Notes under the pieces: model-generated
The model's database searches: none
What the model was told of the DNA's origin: nothing
What the model saw: the letters and a program-made list of their open reading frames with translations, nothing else
Translations under genes and position numbers: made by a program
Part shown: piece by piece, positions 49,129-60,369 of the stretch
How positions within the stretch are numbered: the stretch's first letter is position 1
Layout of the letters: each line of letters starts with the position of its first letter
Source of the DNA: Monoplex corrugatus
Taxonomy: Eukaryota; Mollusca; Gastropoda; Littorinimorpha; Ranellidae
Assembly (NCBI GenBank): GCA_030674185.1
Contig: CM060307.1
Location: 46,539,681-46,603,680 of the forward strand
Length of the DNA: 64,000 bases
Reading direction: 5' to 3'

Positions 49129-49344
49129 AAACATTTAATGATGGTATTATTCGATTTTGTTCGGTTGAATCAAGGAATGCAAGATGTAAACTGGTTTCTG
49201 CCTATGTACAAAGAACATGTAATTGACTGTTGGGATGGGATGAAAGAATACAAGAACAAGGAAGACGTTTTGCCTATAGAATGTTTAAAAACAGAGCTGT
49301 GCATGGAATTGACATCAGAATTCCGGATGTTTATATCAGAATGG
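49129..49344 (+). CDS. Orphan candidate exon 1 (unknown protein)
   Basis: An acceptor-like site (aggtttcatttgttcag) ends at 49128 and a good donor (TGG/gtatgt) starts at 49345. Between them the frame is open in phase 0 (72 codons), with ATGs at 49138 and 49141, and a normal amino-acid mix (Trp, Cys, charged residues) unlike the low-complexity frames around it. I recognise no domain. The phase does not match the common phase-1 donor, so it is probably not another terminal unit of the zinc-finger locus. It could be a small independent gene, a decayed transposon ORF, or chance. Without splicing the frame stops at 49398. Confidence 0.3.
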
Positions 49345-49455
49345 GTATGTAGGAGATCAAAGAAGAACAATTTTGTTTTTCCTTTGATCCTTGAGTAGGT
49401 TTGTCATGTCCCTTGTGTAAATGTTGTCTAAAGTATGAAGTTGGTGCTTTCACAG

Positions 49456-49638
49456 CAACCAAGCCACTTTGGCAGAAATATCTTTTATTTTGTAAATTCC
49501 AATAATTCTCAAAGTCAGACTCTTACCATACTCAATTATACTACCGGTAACCAACTGATTGGTATTGCAAGATGCATGAAATATGGTTTAAAAGTGAGAT
49601 TGCCAAAGGAAGTTAATCTTCCTAGATACCCACGCTAG
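49456..49638 (+). CDS. Orphan candidate exon 2 (unknown protein)
   Basis: An acceptor (ttggtgctttcacag) ends at 49455. The following phase-0 frame is open for 60 codons and ends in TAG. It joins 49129-49344 in frame across a 111-base intron, giving a product of roughly 130 residues with a basic C-terminus (LPKEVNLPRYPR). No family was recognised. The intron is much shorter than others in the window, which is a reason for caution. Confidence 0.3.
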   Translation, partial: QPSHFGRNIFYFVNSNNSQSQTLTILNYTTGNQLIGIARCMKYGLKVRLPKEVNLPRYPR

Positions 49639-49861
49639 ATTAGACCAGAAAGTAAAGAAGGAGTCATACACATAGCTTACTAACGTGTAGAAATGCCTGT
49701 GGTAGTGAGATACTGATGTTTTATCACTTTTATTTTAATATGTCTCTCTGATATTTTGAGTCCTAAATGAGATCTTCTTCTTCGGAATTTTGATTAAGCG
49801 TGAAACTGAGTTGTGTGCAAGGACAGTTATCCTGCACTTATGATGCAGATCATTGAGAACT

Positions 49862-50033
49862 TTTAACCATTTGACTCCCACACCCTGTCCACCAGCATCC
49901 TGCATTGCCAACCATGTTAACAAAGCAAAAATCTAACCCTTTGATTCCTGCAGGAAGCTGGTGAATAGGTTGAGGGAGTCAAAAGGTTAAGTTTTTGCAG
50001 TTGGTGGATAGGGGGTGGGAATCAAAGGGTTTA
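49862..50033. mobile_element. Foldback MITE family A, copy 4
   Basis: Left end TTTAACCATTTGACTCCC, right end GGGAATCAAAGGGTTTA; interior CTGGTGAATAGG and TTGGTGGATAGG arms. Confidence 0.7.
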
Positions 50034-50132
50034 GTCTTCCAATTTTTTTCTTGAATATGTGTGTATGTGCAGTCATTGTGTTGCTGCAGAGTCCGCAAAT
50101 TCTGTCTTGTTGGGTGTTCTCTTGTTTTAATG

Positions 50133-50373
50133 TAATAAGCCAAGCACTGACATGACTTACACTTTAGTTACAGGACCTTTGACATGTAGTCTATGTGATA
50201 TTGTGCATGTGTATAAACAAGAGTTTTAGACACTTGTTGGTCTACACACATATTGACCTGGGAGATTGGAAAAATCTTCATCCTTTACCCACCAGGTGGT
50301 GGTGACTAGGTGGATTGAACCCAGGACCCTCCAATTGTAAGTCAGAGATTTAACCACATGACTATGGCACTCA
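50133..50373 (-). mobile_element. tRNA-derived SINE, family 1
   Basis: Best-preserved copy. On the minus strand: box A-like ATAGTCATGTGGTTAAAT, box B CTGGGTTCAATCC, then CACCACCTGGTGGGTAAAGG and the GATTTTTCCAATCTCCCAGG body, ending with a CCTGTAAC block. Confidence 0.7.
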
Positions 50374-51248
50374 TGATTGGGAACTAAATGACAGGTTGTA
50401 TTTTGACTGTATATGCAATGCAAAACACTGAGTGTGCATGTATGCATGTGCATGTGTTGGTGTGGCTGTGGTGTGTGTGCAAGTGTGTGCACCTTCTTTT
50501 TCATTATGATGGAAGTTGTTTTGCTTATGACATTAAACCATTGAATTCATGTCCCAACCATGGCATCCACCTCAAAAGTTTCAGCTGATCCAAAAGTGAA
50601 AGTGAATCAAGACTCATTTTTCAGTATGCTACTGATTTTTGATTGTTTTTGTTTTTAGTATGTCACATTTTCAGTGTGATGACTATTTTCAGATTTGCCA
50701 CATCCATATGCATTTAATATCCATAATAGCCGTACCAGGCTTTGTTACGCAAGATGTTTGTGCAATTTGAGTGAGTGCAAGACATTAAGAGTGTCCGTAC
50801 ATTGATTTATTATTTATTGGTCCTACATGCATTGATGAGGCTTGTCAACCCTTGGCTTAGAAAACATTGAATACACAGAAAGCTAAGGTGTGGCAATCAT
50901 TGACTCATTAATTTTTAATAGAGAAACTGAGAGAAAATTTGAGTAGCTTGCTCTGTCTAGTCTTCTTGTCTGTGTCTGGGATCAGCTGTCAAGATCAGCC
51001 CCAAACATTGAAGGTATCCTTTAGACAACAGTCATTTTTTTCTATTTTTTTTTTCTATCATAATTTCTTTAATGATATATTTATTTACAAGACAAGAATC
51101 TTGTGATGAAATGGTTTCATCTCTCAGAAAACCTCTGGATATCTTTTTCCCATAATGTCAAGAAAAGAAAAGGGAAAGTTGAGGAAAGGAAAGAAAAAGA
51201 GGTTGCCGTAGAAGAGCATTTTTATACACTGTTTTTTAAACCAGTCTG

Positions 51249-51546
51249 AACATGAAATCCAAAACAAGTGTGACTGCCAGAGTTCAAGCAAACAGGAACC
51301 AGAAAAAAACATGAAAAAAGAACAAGAACGCATATTTGATACAGCAAGAAAAAACAGGCGCAAATTTTCGGCCCCAACTGGCCTTTGTCAAGCGTAAGAT
51401 TACAAACAAACAAACACCAGATACAAACATTAGGAGAGAAAGACTGAAACTTCCCTGCTGCTCTGTCCAGTGTGAGAAAAGGAATCTTTTGTATTTAATA
51501 TGCGTTCTTATTCTTTTTTCGCGTTTTTTTCTGGTTCCATTCTGAA
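51249..51546. mobile_element. Foldback element family B, copy 2
   Basis: Left arm intact (ATCCAAAACAAGTGTGACTG, AAACAGGAACCAGAAAAAAA, CAACTGGCCTTTGTCAAGCG). The right arm is shortened to TATTTAATATGCGTTCTTAT and TTTCTGGTTCC. Confidence 0.7.
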
Positions 51547-52484
51547 CATGATTTAGGTCCTGGAGAAGCAGTAATTTGCTGTAAAAACCATGAAAATTGC
51601 ATGACCTGTTGATGTTCAGTGTGTTGATGAGAAGACAGTGGTCTCAAACGCTTTCAGAGTATGTCTGATAATCAACTTTTAAGTGTTGAATCAAGAACTT
51701 GCCTCTCGGCGTTGTATCCAGATATCCCTGGCTGTATATGTATAAATTTGTATGTAGCTGCTTGTATGTTTTTGTTTTAAACGTAATCCTTTCCGCTGTG
51801 TGGTTCCCACCTCCCCCTCCCACCTGTGTAAAAAAAATGTGAAAATGAGAAATGTAAAATATGTGTATCATGATTGTGAGTTGTTTACCAGTGGTTTTCT
51901 TCACTGTTAAAGATGAAGATTATGTAGATAGTGACGATATCTGTTGTAGATATGTGGTGGTGTTCGGTTACCTTACATGTATGTAGTTAGTGGTTGTTTC
52001 ATTATTATAATATTTTAAATATTTTCAATAATGGGTGTTTCATACTTGGAATATTTTATATATCATGGGTGTTCTATCTTAAATGTCGTACAGATTTCAT
52101 TTCTGTCTAAACTTGTTCTGTACCTTTCTACTTTCCACTGTGTGATGACTGATGTACAAAAGACATAATCAGCGACTGAAGATACAACCCCCCCCCCCCA
52201 CACACACACACAAATACACACTAAATCTGACCCTGGAGATGAAGAGAGTCATGGTGGTTGATGGATGTGTTCCTTGACGCCTATTGGTCTCTATGGACCA
52301 TGACAGTTGATGGGTCCCAGTGAACCACACACTTGCAGTCATAGCATCTCCTGGCATCAAGTAGGCAGACTTGAGATACAGACACAACTGACTTGATTAG
52401 CAAAGGCAAATTCTTGTTTCAAGTTTTGTACAGTGGAAAAGTTATACTGCTTGGTTCAGTATACCTTACACCCCTGTTAGATTT

Positions 52485-53085
52485 CACTTTCAATTTCAAT
52501 TCCTCAAGATGATGTCTCTGCGCTCGGAATGAAATCCATTTGCACTAATGTCACAGGTGCCATGTGATAATCATGGCACAAGCCTTAGGCCTGTACATAA
52601 ACCCATGAGCTGGCCAAGCCTTGAGGTCCTACCTAGATAGTTCCATAACTCTGGGGTCGTAAGGGAGTGAGGTGGCAGAGACCTCAACTTTTTTCCGGGG
52701 CGAGCACCATGTGGGTGGCGCCATCTCCCACACTTTAAATTCATATTCAAATTCATGTTTGTTCGTTTTTTTTGGGTTTTTTTGTTGTTGATATAACCAA
52801 GATTTCAGAAAGGCATGAAGGCTAATTGATGAAATCTTCTACCAAGGCAGCGGGGCAATGCCCTGCTCTTCACGATTTTCGAATGCTGTGGGATCTTTTG
52901 TGAGCACAGCCAGATGGCACATGGGTCCGACTTGTTTTTCGTCCCTCCGAAGGACTAGATATTCAGTTCGATTTTCCGGTCAAACTGAGGAGAAAAGTTG
53001 AGGCCTCTACGGGGAGTGAATCTTGGAACCTCGAGTTTAGTTATTGGCAGGCGAACGTCTGAATCATTCTGCTATTCTTCTCCCT
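52485..53085 (-). mobile_element. Cluster of minus-strand SINEs
   Basis: 52485-52580 is an inverted SINE family 2 body (TGACATTAGTGCAAATGGAT on the minus strand). 52800-53085 is a third family: CTGTGGGATCTTTTGTGAGC, GGGTCCGACTTG, CCTCCGAAGGACTAGATATT, ending in a tRNA-like head on the minus strand (AGACGTTCGCCTGCC, then GAGGTTCCAAGATTC as box B). The segment between is repeat-like but not assigned. Confidence 0.55.
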
Positions 53086-54120
53086 TTTTTGAACTTTGGT
53101 AGGTGATGGGAGTGCATCAGTAAGGAAAGACCAGTTGTGATTTTCATCAGGCCAGGTAGGAGTGTAGGGGTGTAGGGGGACGCCAAATTAGTACACATAG
53201 TCATGATTATCACAGGCCCCCAGTAGAGGAGGAAGAAGTCTGCATCAAATTGATTGATATGATTGACCTAAAGGCATATGTGTATCTTAATACAGTGAAG
53301 AATTGTTTCATAAAATCCAGTTACATGTTTGGGTTTTAGGCAGTCGCAAGCAATTCCTCGCTGAATCAAGTATGCAAAGCCATGAAACGTCGGTGACATC
53401 AAAGAGCAAAGATGAGTTGATGCTTTGAAAAGCAGTGTGTTTTTATATACTTGCATTAAAAAACTCTTCACAGATTAAAAACAAAGCATCTCTGTATGTT
53501 TTATATGTACCCACACTCAGAGATATAGTGAAGAAATGGTCAGTTACTCACCTCTCTTTGGTTCTATTTAAAGCATATTCTGTTTCTAGTATGTCTTGTT
53601 TTGACAGACAAATGAAGTAGTAGTAGTGGATCATCTTGAATGGGCATAGCTATGTGCATAGTGTTCAGTAGCCCCAGTTACTGCCTAAAATCTTATGGAA
53701 GGATTTTTGTGACACAAATGAAAATAGGTCTCAAACGATTCTTGTAATGCTTACATGAGTATCTTAAGAGCTGATAGAGAAGCTTTATCATCAAGTTGTT
53801 GACATCTTTACAGATAATATTGGTACATTTTGAGCATCTGGTTTTGTCTTCCACTGAAATATTTAGCAAAAAGGCATATCATTTCGTGAAGAGGCAATAC
53901 TAAATCTGTTGATTGTTAATTCTGTTAATTTTGTTTTATGATTATTGACTTTTTAAAAAATATCCATGGATGTTTGTAACTCACATCATATCATTTATTC
54001 CGTTATCTGCTATAAACATTTGACTCACCCCCCCCCCCCCCTTTGGTTTTTAAATCCATGGTGTTTATAATTAAAAAGGAGAATGAGTTAATTAATTAAA
54101 AAGGAGAATGAGTGTATGGC

Positions 54121-54199
54121 TAACCCTTTCATTTTCTCACCCTGTTCATCATTTTTCTGTAGGAATCTGATAGATGTGTTGAGGGAGTGGAAGGATCAA
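54121..54199. mobile_element. Foldback MITE family A, copy 5 (short)
   Basis: Short diverged copy: TAACCCTTTCATTTTCTCACC at left (first 20 bases shared in pattern), GAGGGAGTGGAAGGATCAA at right. Confidence 0.45.
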
Positions 54200-54222
54200 T
54201 GGCCTTGTTGTTTTTCTTGTTT

Positions 54223-54570
54223 AAATCCAAAACAAGTGTGACTGCCCGCGCTCAAGCAAACAGGAACCAGAAAAAACATGAAAAAAGAATAAGAACACGT
54301 ATTTAATACAACAAGACAAGACAAGTGCGAATTTTCGGCCAACTGGCGTTTATCAAGCATAAGATCACAAACAAACAAACACCAGATACAAAAGGTGATT
54401 CCTTTTCTCACACTGGATGGAACAGCAGGGAAGTTTCAGTATTTTTCTCCTTATTTTTGTATCTGGTGTTTGTTTATGATCTGACGCTTGACAAAGGCCA
54501 GTTGGCCGAAAATTTGCACCTGTCTTGTCTTGTTCTTTTTTCCTGGTTTTTCTTTTCTGGTTCCGGATTT
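54223..54570. mobile_element. Foldback element family B, copy 3
   Basis: Both arms present: left CGGCCAACTGGCGTTTATCA, right GACAAAGGCCAGTTGGCCGA; AACAAACACCAGATACAAAA pairs with TTTTGTATCTGGTGTTTGTT. Confidence 0.75.
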
Positions 54571-55071
54571 TGTTGTTTAAAACTAAAGAGACGTATCCTC
54601 CTTTTCTGTGAATGTTCATTTTGTTTTTCTTGTAATTTTACGGCAGTATTTGATGTTTTGGAACAATTACACAGATATTTACACACACATGTGCATACAC
54701 ACAAACACGCACACAAATGCATGCATATACGCACAAACGCAGGCACATGGGCACACACATACGCACACACACTGTACATGTGTGTGTGAGTAAATGTGTG
54801 TGTACATATATGTTATATACACACACACACACCTCTCCCTAATGTTTTTCATATGTTTTGTTATGTTTCTTGTGATTGACTAATAAAACTTTTTTTTAAT
54901 CCGTTTTGTTTATTCACATGTTTTTAATGACTGATGGAAGGGCTAACTAACACAATGTTACTAGTTAGGCTTTCTTATTGACTTACTTACTCCCGCCATT
55001 GATTGACAATAAATCTTCTCCACTCAGTGGTGTATGCTTGTGTGAACATTACAAGCATAACTGATTTTGTG

Positions 55072-55077
55072 TGGTGT

Positions 55078-55133
<56 letters not shown>

Positions 55134-55180
55134 GAGAGAGAGACAGACAGACAGACAAGACACAGAGAGAGAGTGAGTGT
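55072..55180. repeat. (TG)n(GA)n microsatellite
   Basis: TG repeats, then GA and GACA repeats. Confidence 0.9.
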
Positions 55181-55361
55181 GTATGTGCATACACCATGAC
55201 AAAGTGCTTTTATTACAATGGTAATTTTTTTAAATTCAAATGTTCCAGTTCTTCTGAAATGTTTGTATACATGTTGTTTTTACCCACCCTGTGCAGGCAA
55301 TAGTTTGCTGCACAGTCTGCATACTTGTACTTCTGTGGGCATGTGTGCCGGATGTTTTCAT

Positions 55362-55598
55362 GTTTCCGTAAGCCATCCATTGTTAAGTTACAGGATCTTT
55401 TACATACATGTTTGATATTCTGTATACATTCACACACAAAAGGTTTGGGCACTGGCAGTTTTGCATACATACATACTGACCTGGAAAATCATAAACATCT
55501 TCACCCTTGACCCACCAGGTGGAGGCATTTAGGAGGATTGAACTTGGGCCTTTCGAGTTGGAAGTATTGAGGTTTACCCATTTGACAACGGTGCCATC
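55362..55598 (-). mobile_element. tRNA-derived SINE, family 1
   Basis: Minus-strand copy with the CACCTGGTGGGT body, a tRNA-like box B (CAAGTTCAATCC) and the distal block TAAAAGATCCTGTAAC, shared with the copy at 50133. Confidence 0.65.
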
Positions 55599-56394
55599 AT
55601 ATCTTTAAACCATTTGACATGGCTGTTACTAAATCTAAACTCAACATTTTTTACAGTTTGTTTTATCCACATTTGTTTTTTTCAATATACAGACCTGAAT
55701 ATACAATGTGGTAATGAAAAATGATATTAGATCATATACATAGGAAAAGATATTGTTGATATAATAAACAACCTGTAACATACAGAATATACAATTACAT
55801 AATGATATTTTATACATTGATCCAAACTCAACATTAGAAAAATATTGGATTGTATTTTATGATTATCATCTGTTAAAAACCATTGGTTCATTTTACTATG
55901 AATTAAGTAACCTATCTATGAAAATGCCTTTTCCAGTATATGGATGGTGACCTTATCATTTGGTCTCCTGCCTAGGAAGTTAACCCTTTTTAGACTTTAT
56001 GAAGTTTTCAGCTAAGTTTTTGTTGAGATGATAAACAACTGCAGAGTTGACTAAGTGTGCCTATAAGAACCTATTGCACCAAAGAGGCTGTCTCCATCAA
56101 AATGCTATATTCTGAATCAGAAGAAACGGGTAGCCATACACTGCGGTGACATGGGCTAAACAGACAAAAATGTATGTGGAAAATTTGTTGCCACAATATG
56201 TGCAGTATACAGGCATCGTCCTGCTATCTTGAGGTCAGCGAAATAGTGATAAACGTTTAGTGTCAACCAGATTTTACGCATGATGACAACAACAATAACA
56301 CAACAATTAAAATCTGTGATAGACTAATATTTGATTTGAAACTGGTCTTTGATTTCACCATTTGTTTTGTTAAGACAGCTAAAAACAGTAATAA

Positions 56395-56401
56395 CAACAG
56401 C

Positions 56402-56466
<65 letters not shown>

Positions 56467-56640
56467 CCAACCAACCAAGCAGTGAAACAAAACCCCACAT
56501 TTAGAAATAAAATACACAAAAAAACAAACAAAAACACAAACAAGCCAACAAAAAACAACAACACAACAACAACAACAACAAAAAACAGTAACAAAAAACA
56601 CCATCACCAGCAGCAGCAGCAGCAACAACAACAACAACAA
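56395..56640. repeat. (CAA)n trinucleotide tracts
   Basis: About 25 CAA units at 56395-56466, A-rich linker, then a second (CAA/CAG)n block at 56555-56640. The poly-Leu and poly-Cys frames on the minus strand are artefacts of the repeat. Confidence 0.95.
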
Positions 56641-56775
56641 AATCACCTGCATGCAAACTCTATAGTTATAAAATCAGGATCATTATGTTGTACTGCCTTA
56701 TCTAGTGTTCCTAACCTAGAGTTTGGCTTTGTATAGCCAAACCTGTATTTAGATACAAATACTGCTTTTTATTCT

Positions 56776-57095
56776 ACTGCCTGATCGGCTGTAATCATAT
56801 CATATAGATCTTAAAAGTTTTGTCTTAATGCCTGACTTGCTGTAATCATATCATATAGATCTTACAGTTTTATCCTGATGCCTGGCCTATTGTAATCATA
56901 TTTTCAGGCTTTTGTCCTGATACCTGACCTGTTGTAATCATACCATATCTTTAGACTTTTGTCCTAATACCTGACCTGCAATCATACCCTATCTTCTGGC
57001 TTTTGTCCTGATGCCTGACCTGTTGTAGTCATACCATATCTTTAGGTTTTTGTCCTGATGCCTGACCTGTTGTAATCGCACCATATTTTTATATT
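56776..57095. repeat. Seven-unit diverged tandem repeat (about 46 bp)
   Basis: Units read CTGATGCCTGACCTGTTGTA, ATCATACCATATCTTTAGGT, TTTTGTC, with drift from AGATCTTA-type units on the left to TTTAGG-type on the right. Confidence 0.85.
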
Positions 57096-57326
57096 GTACT
57101 TTAGAAAGGCTTACTTTGCATTGTAAGGGGGTTCCAATTCCACATATAGTTCTGGAATTCTTGTAACCAGTTAGTGATGCTGACTTTTTGTATTGTATGT
57201 GTGTCTTGTAGAAACCTGTTTGATTTTTTTCATTCTACATTTTATCCGTGCATTCATTTTGTAGACGTTCGAAGTATTACTCTTTGAGGAAAAAATAAAC
57301 GATGTAATGAAGCGCATATTTGCCAG

Positions 57327-57423
57327 ACTTTTGGAAAAGCGGTGGAGAAGTACTTTTGCTTTTATCACTGAGTGGATCGGCAGACCCAGATGACTTGCAC
57401 AGATTTATACCATCTTCTCAGTG
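57327..57423 (+). other. Weak exon candidate upstream of the BEN-like unit
   Basis: From an AG at 57326 to a donor-like CAGTG/gtgagt at 57424 the phase-1 frame is open (SGGEVLLLLSLSG then ADPDDLHRF) and could accept the common donor. It leaves two bases, which does not fit the phase of exon 58044. A second AG at 57264 with a better pyrimidine tract opens a different frame (FEEKINDVMKRIFARLLEK) that stops at 57389. The two readings conflict; neither is supported well. Confidence 0.2.
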
Positions 57424-57638
57424 GTGAGTACACAGAATGTAAATATGCACATGTGTTTGTTTTTCATGTAAAGTTGAGGGGGGGGGGGGGGTGTTAGAAT
57501 TTTTTCGTCTGTTTTCCATGCAAAGTTAAGAGGGACTGAATTATCTGAAAAGTTATGTGACAGACCCCTTTACAATGCAAGTATGGCTGTGTAGATGTAA
57601 AGCTGTGTGTGTGTGTGTGTGTGTGAGTGTGTGTGTGT

Positions 57639-57670
<32 letters not shown>

Positions 57671-58043
57671 CATGTGTGCGTGCATGTTGTCTTTGTTTGT
57701 GAGCTTTCTGTCCCCAGTTTTCATAAACACATTGGTGTGCTCCTCTTAGATTTGATCAAAATTTTGTTTTTAGTTTTTATGTTGTAAATGTCCAAATGTT
57801 CCAGCTTTGGGTGTTTCTCCTTGCTAATCATTCTCCTGTGTTTGAAGCAGAAATGAATTTTCTAGTTAATTACAACTGCTTTTGCAGCAACAACAACAAC
57901 ATTAAAAGCTATAGAGATAATTCCCCAACTTTGCAGATTTACTAACATTAAATCCTTCAGTTTATCCTTTTCCTTTAGGTGAGAATTTAACTACATCTCA
58001 AGACAAACAGGTAGTCCAGTGTGTGTTTGCTTTTTGGTTTCAG
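57424..58043. other. Intron before the BEN-like unit
   Basis: Poly(G) run near 57480, (TG)n with GCGCGC at 57603-57670, then the pyrimidine tract of exon 58044. Confidence 0.6.
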
Positions 58044-58111
58044 ATACTACGCAGCAATACAAAACTAATCGTGGACGTTACAGTGCTTTCAAAGTGGACT
58101 TTTCCAATTAT
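58044..58111 (+). CDS. BEN-like unit, first exon
   Basis: The acceptor (gctttttggtttcag) ends at 58043 and a strong donor (TAT/gtaagt) starts at 58112. The exon gives two codon-completing bases (AT) and 22 codons, ending on a codon boundary. Its start phase matches all nine zinc-finger exons and the DUF3504 exon, so it could accept the same upstream donor. The peptide (Arg/Lys/Tyr-rich, ending KVDFSNY) is the N-terminal lead-in to the BEN-like domain of the next two exons. It is the only terminal unit of the array with several exons whose junctions all keep frame. Confidence 0.75.
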
Positions 58112-59123
<1,012 letters not shown>

Positions 59124-59361
59124 AAAATATTGGAGCCATCAGACTCCATGCCGGATGGCTATCAGTGGCTGGTGGAGGGTTGCCCGGTTGCAGTGCCAGT
59201 TAACTGGCTGAAATCTGTGGTGGAGCAATGTGAAGGTCGTAGTCCCTCCTTTCTCCTCACCATGATCATCAATGGGATCATTCGACCTTGTGAAGTCATA
59301 CATGGGGGAACCAGCGCCTATATTGGGACCTACATGGAGCCAGTCATAAACGCACTGAAGT
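59124..59361 (+). CDS. BEN-like unit, second exon (core of domain)
   Basis: The acceptor (ccataatctcacag) ends at 59123 and the donor (AAGT/gtgagt) starts at 59362. The frame gives 79 codons plus one base. Visible pattern: short strand (CPVAVPVNWL), helix (LKSVVEQCEG), a long hydrophobic helix (SFLLTMIINGIIRPCEVI), a Gly-rich turn (HGGTSAY), then MEPVINALK leading into the last exon. This order matches the BEN domain layout (helix with LLxxxF, 'S..G' turn, Ldp..v..I helix), although identity to any one family member is low, so I call it BEN-like. Known: BEN domains bind DNA or chromatin and are found in insv, NACC1 and BEND proteins. A long (CA)n and (CT)n tract lies directly upstream. Confidence 0.75.
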
Positions 59362-60219
59362 GTGAGTACATGAACACTCATTAAAATTACAACTGATTTT
59401 TTTGTTGAGTATGTTATGAAAAGTGTTTTATCTCTTTTCTTTCCTTTTCTCAGTTTTCTAGGTGTTTGAATTGTCATTTATTGCATCATCACAAATACAT
59501 GACGATGGATACCCTAGCTCCCAGTAAGCTGCTCAGAAGATATCTTCAGCTTTTTTTTGTTTCTTTCAGTGCCAAAACTTCCACATGAACATATAATCCT
59601 TTTAATAATATGTAGTCTCAAACACGTTTTCTGTTTGTCTGATTTAAGATATTTATTAGTCCTACAGTTTTCATATTCATACATTTTTCTTGTCTTATAT
59701 CATCAGTGTTTGAGTAATGGAAATATGTTTATATCAAAACAAACAAACAAAAAACAAACAAAAAACAAACAACAAACAAACGAACAAACAATCTTATATC
59801 ATCAGTGTTTGGGTAATGGAAATATGTTTATATCAAAACAAACAAACAAGAAACAAACAAAAAACAGACAAACAGATGAACAAACAAACAAACAAACAAA
59901 CAAACAAACAAACCAAACAAAACAAAATGGAAGAAAAGGCAAAGACCAGTACAACTGATTTTGGAAGTTAAAAAAGCACAGTGTCTAACTAGATATAGCA
60001 AGAAGCTGGTGGATAAAGTGAGGAAGTCAAAGGGTTAAGTTTTTGCAGTTAGTGGATAGGGTGCAGGAGTCAAATGGTTAAACAAACAAACACATGATCA
60101 AACAAACAAACAGACTAGTGTAGTAGTATGATATTCATATAGACTTTCTGTTGTGTAACTGAACCTGATCCAGTTTCTCAGTAAGTACTGACTGTTTTCT
60201 GTTTGTGTCTGTGTTCCAG
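59362..60219. other. Intron 2 of the BEN-like unit
   Basis: A duplicated block (TATATCATCAGTGTTTG, GGAAATATGTTTATATCAAA) with (AAAC)n at 59745-59915, and foldback family A copy 6. Confidence 0.7.
60001..60081. mobile_element. Foldback MITE family A, copy 6 (right half)
   Basis: Only the right half remains: AGTCAAAGGGTTAAG, TTTTTGCAGTTAGTGGATAG, then GGAGTCAAATGGTTAA. Confidence 0.65.
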
Positions 60220-60341
60220 TGTACGGTGTGATGAAGCTGAATTTTACCATGTCTCAAGCCACTCGTGTCCTGAACGTCAAGCTGTGCACCGACAGGCGCA
60301 CTCAGAAACGACAGTTTCAAAGAGTCTACGAACGAGTTTGA
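60220..60341 (+). CDS. BEN-like unit, terminal exon
   Basis: The acceptor (tttgtgtctgtgttccag) ends at 60219. The two first bases complete a Leu codon begun in the 59124 exon; 39 codons and TGA follow. The product LYGVMKLNF..TRVLNVKLCTDRRTQKR fits the C-terminal helices of a BEN domain, which typically end in a basic KCxDxRR-type motif. With the two preceding exons the unit codes for about 141 residues. AATAAA at 60364 lies just 23 bases past the stop, so the 3' UTR is very short. Confidence 0.75.
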
Positions 60342-60363
60342 ATAATGAAGTGAATGTGAAAAT

Positions 60364-60369
60364 AATAAA
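60364..60369 (+). promoter_or_regulatory. Poly(A) signal AATAAA, BEN-like unit
   Basis: Canonical hexamer 23 bases downstream of the BEN-like stop, followed by T/GT-rich sequence. Confidence 0.6.

Larger units (their letters stand above)
49639..57326. other. 7.7-kb repeat-rich gap before the BEN-like unit
   Basis: SINEs, foldback copies, (TG)n/(GA)n 55072-55180, (CAA)n 56395-56640 and a seven-unit tandem repeat 56776-57095. No supported exon. Confidence 0.6.

Noticed and set aside
56263..56652. Minus-strand Leu- and Cys-rich frames
   Set aside because: Translations of the (CAA)n repeat.
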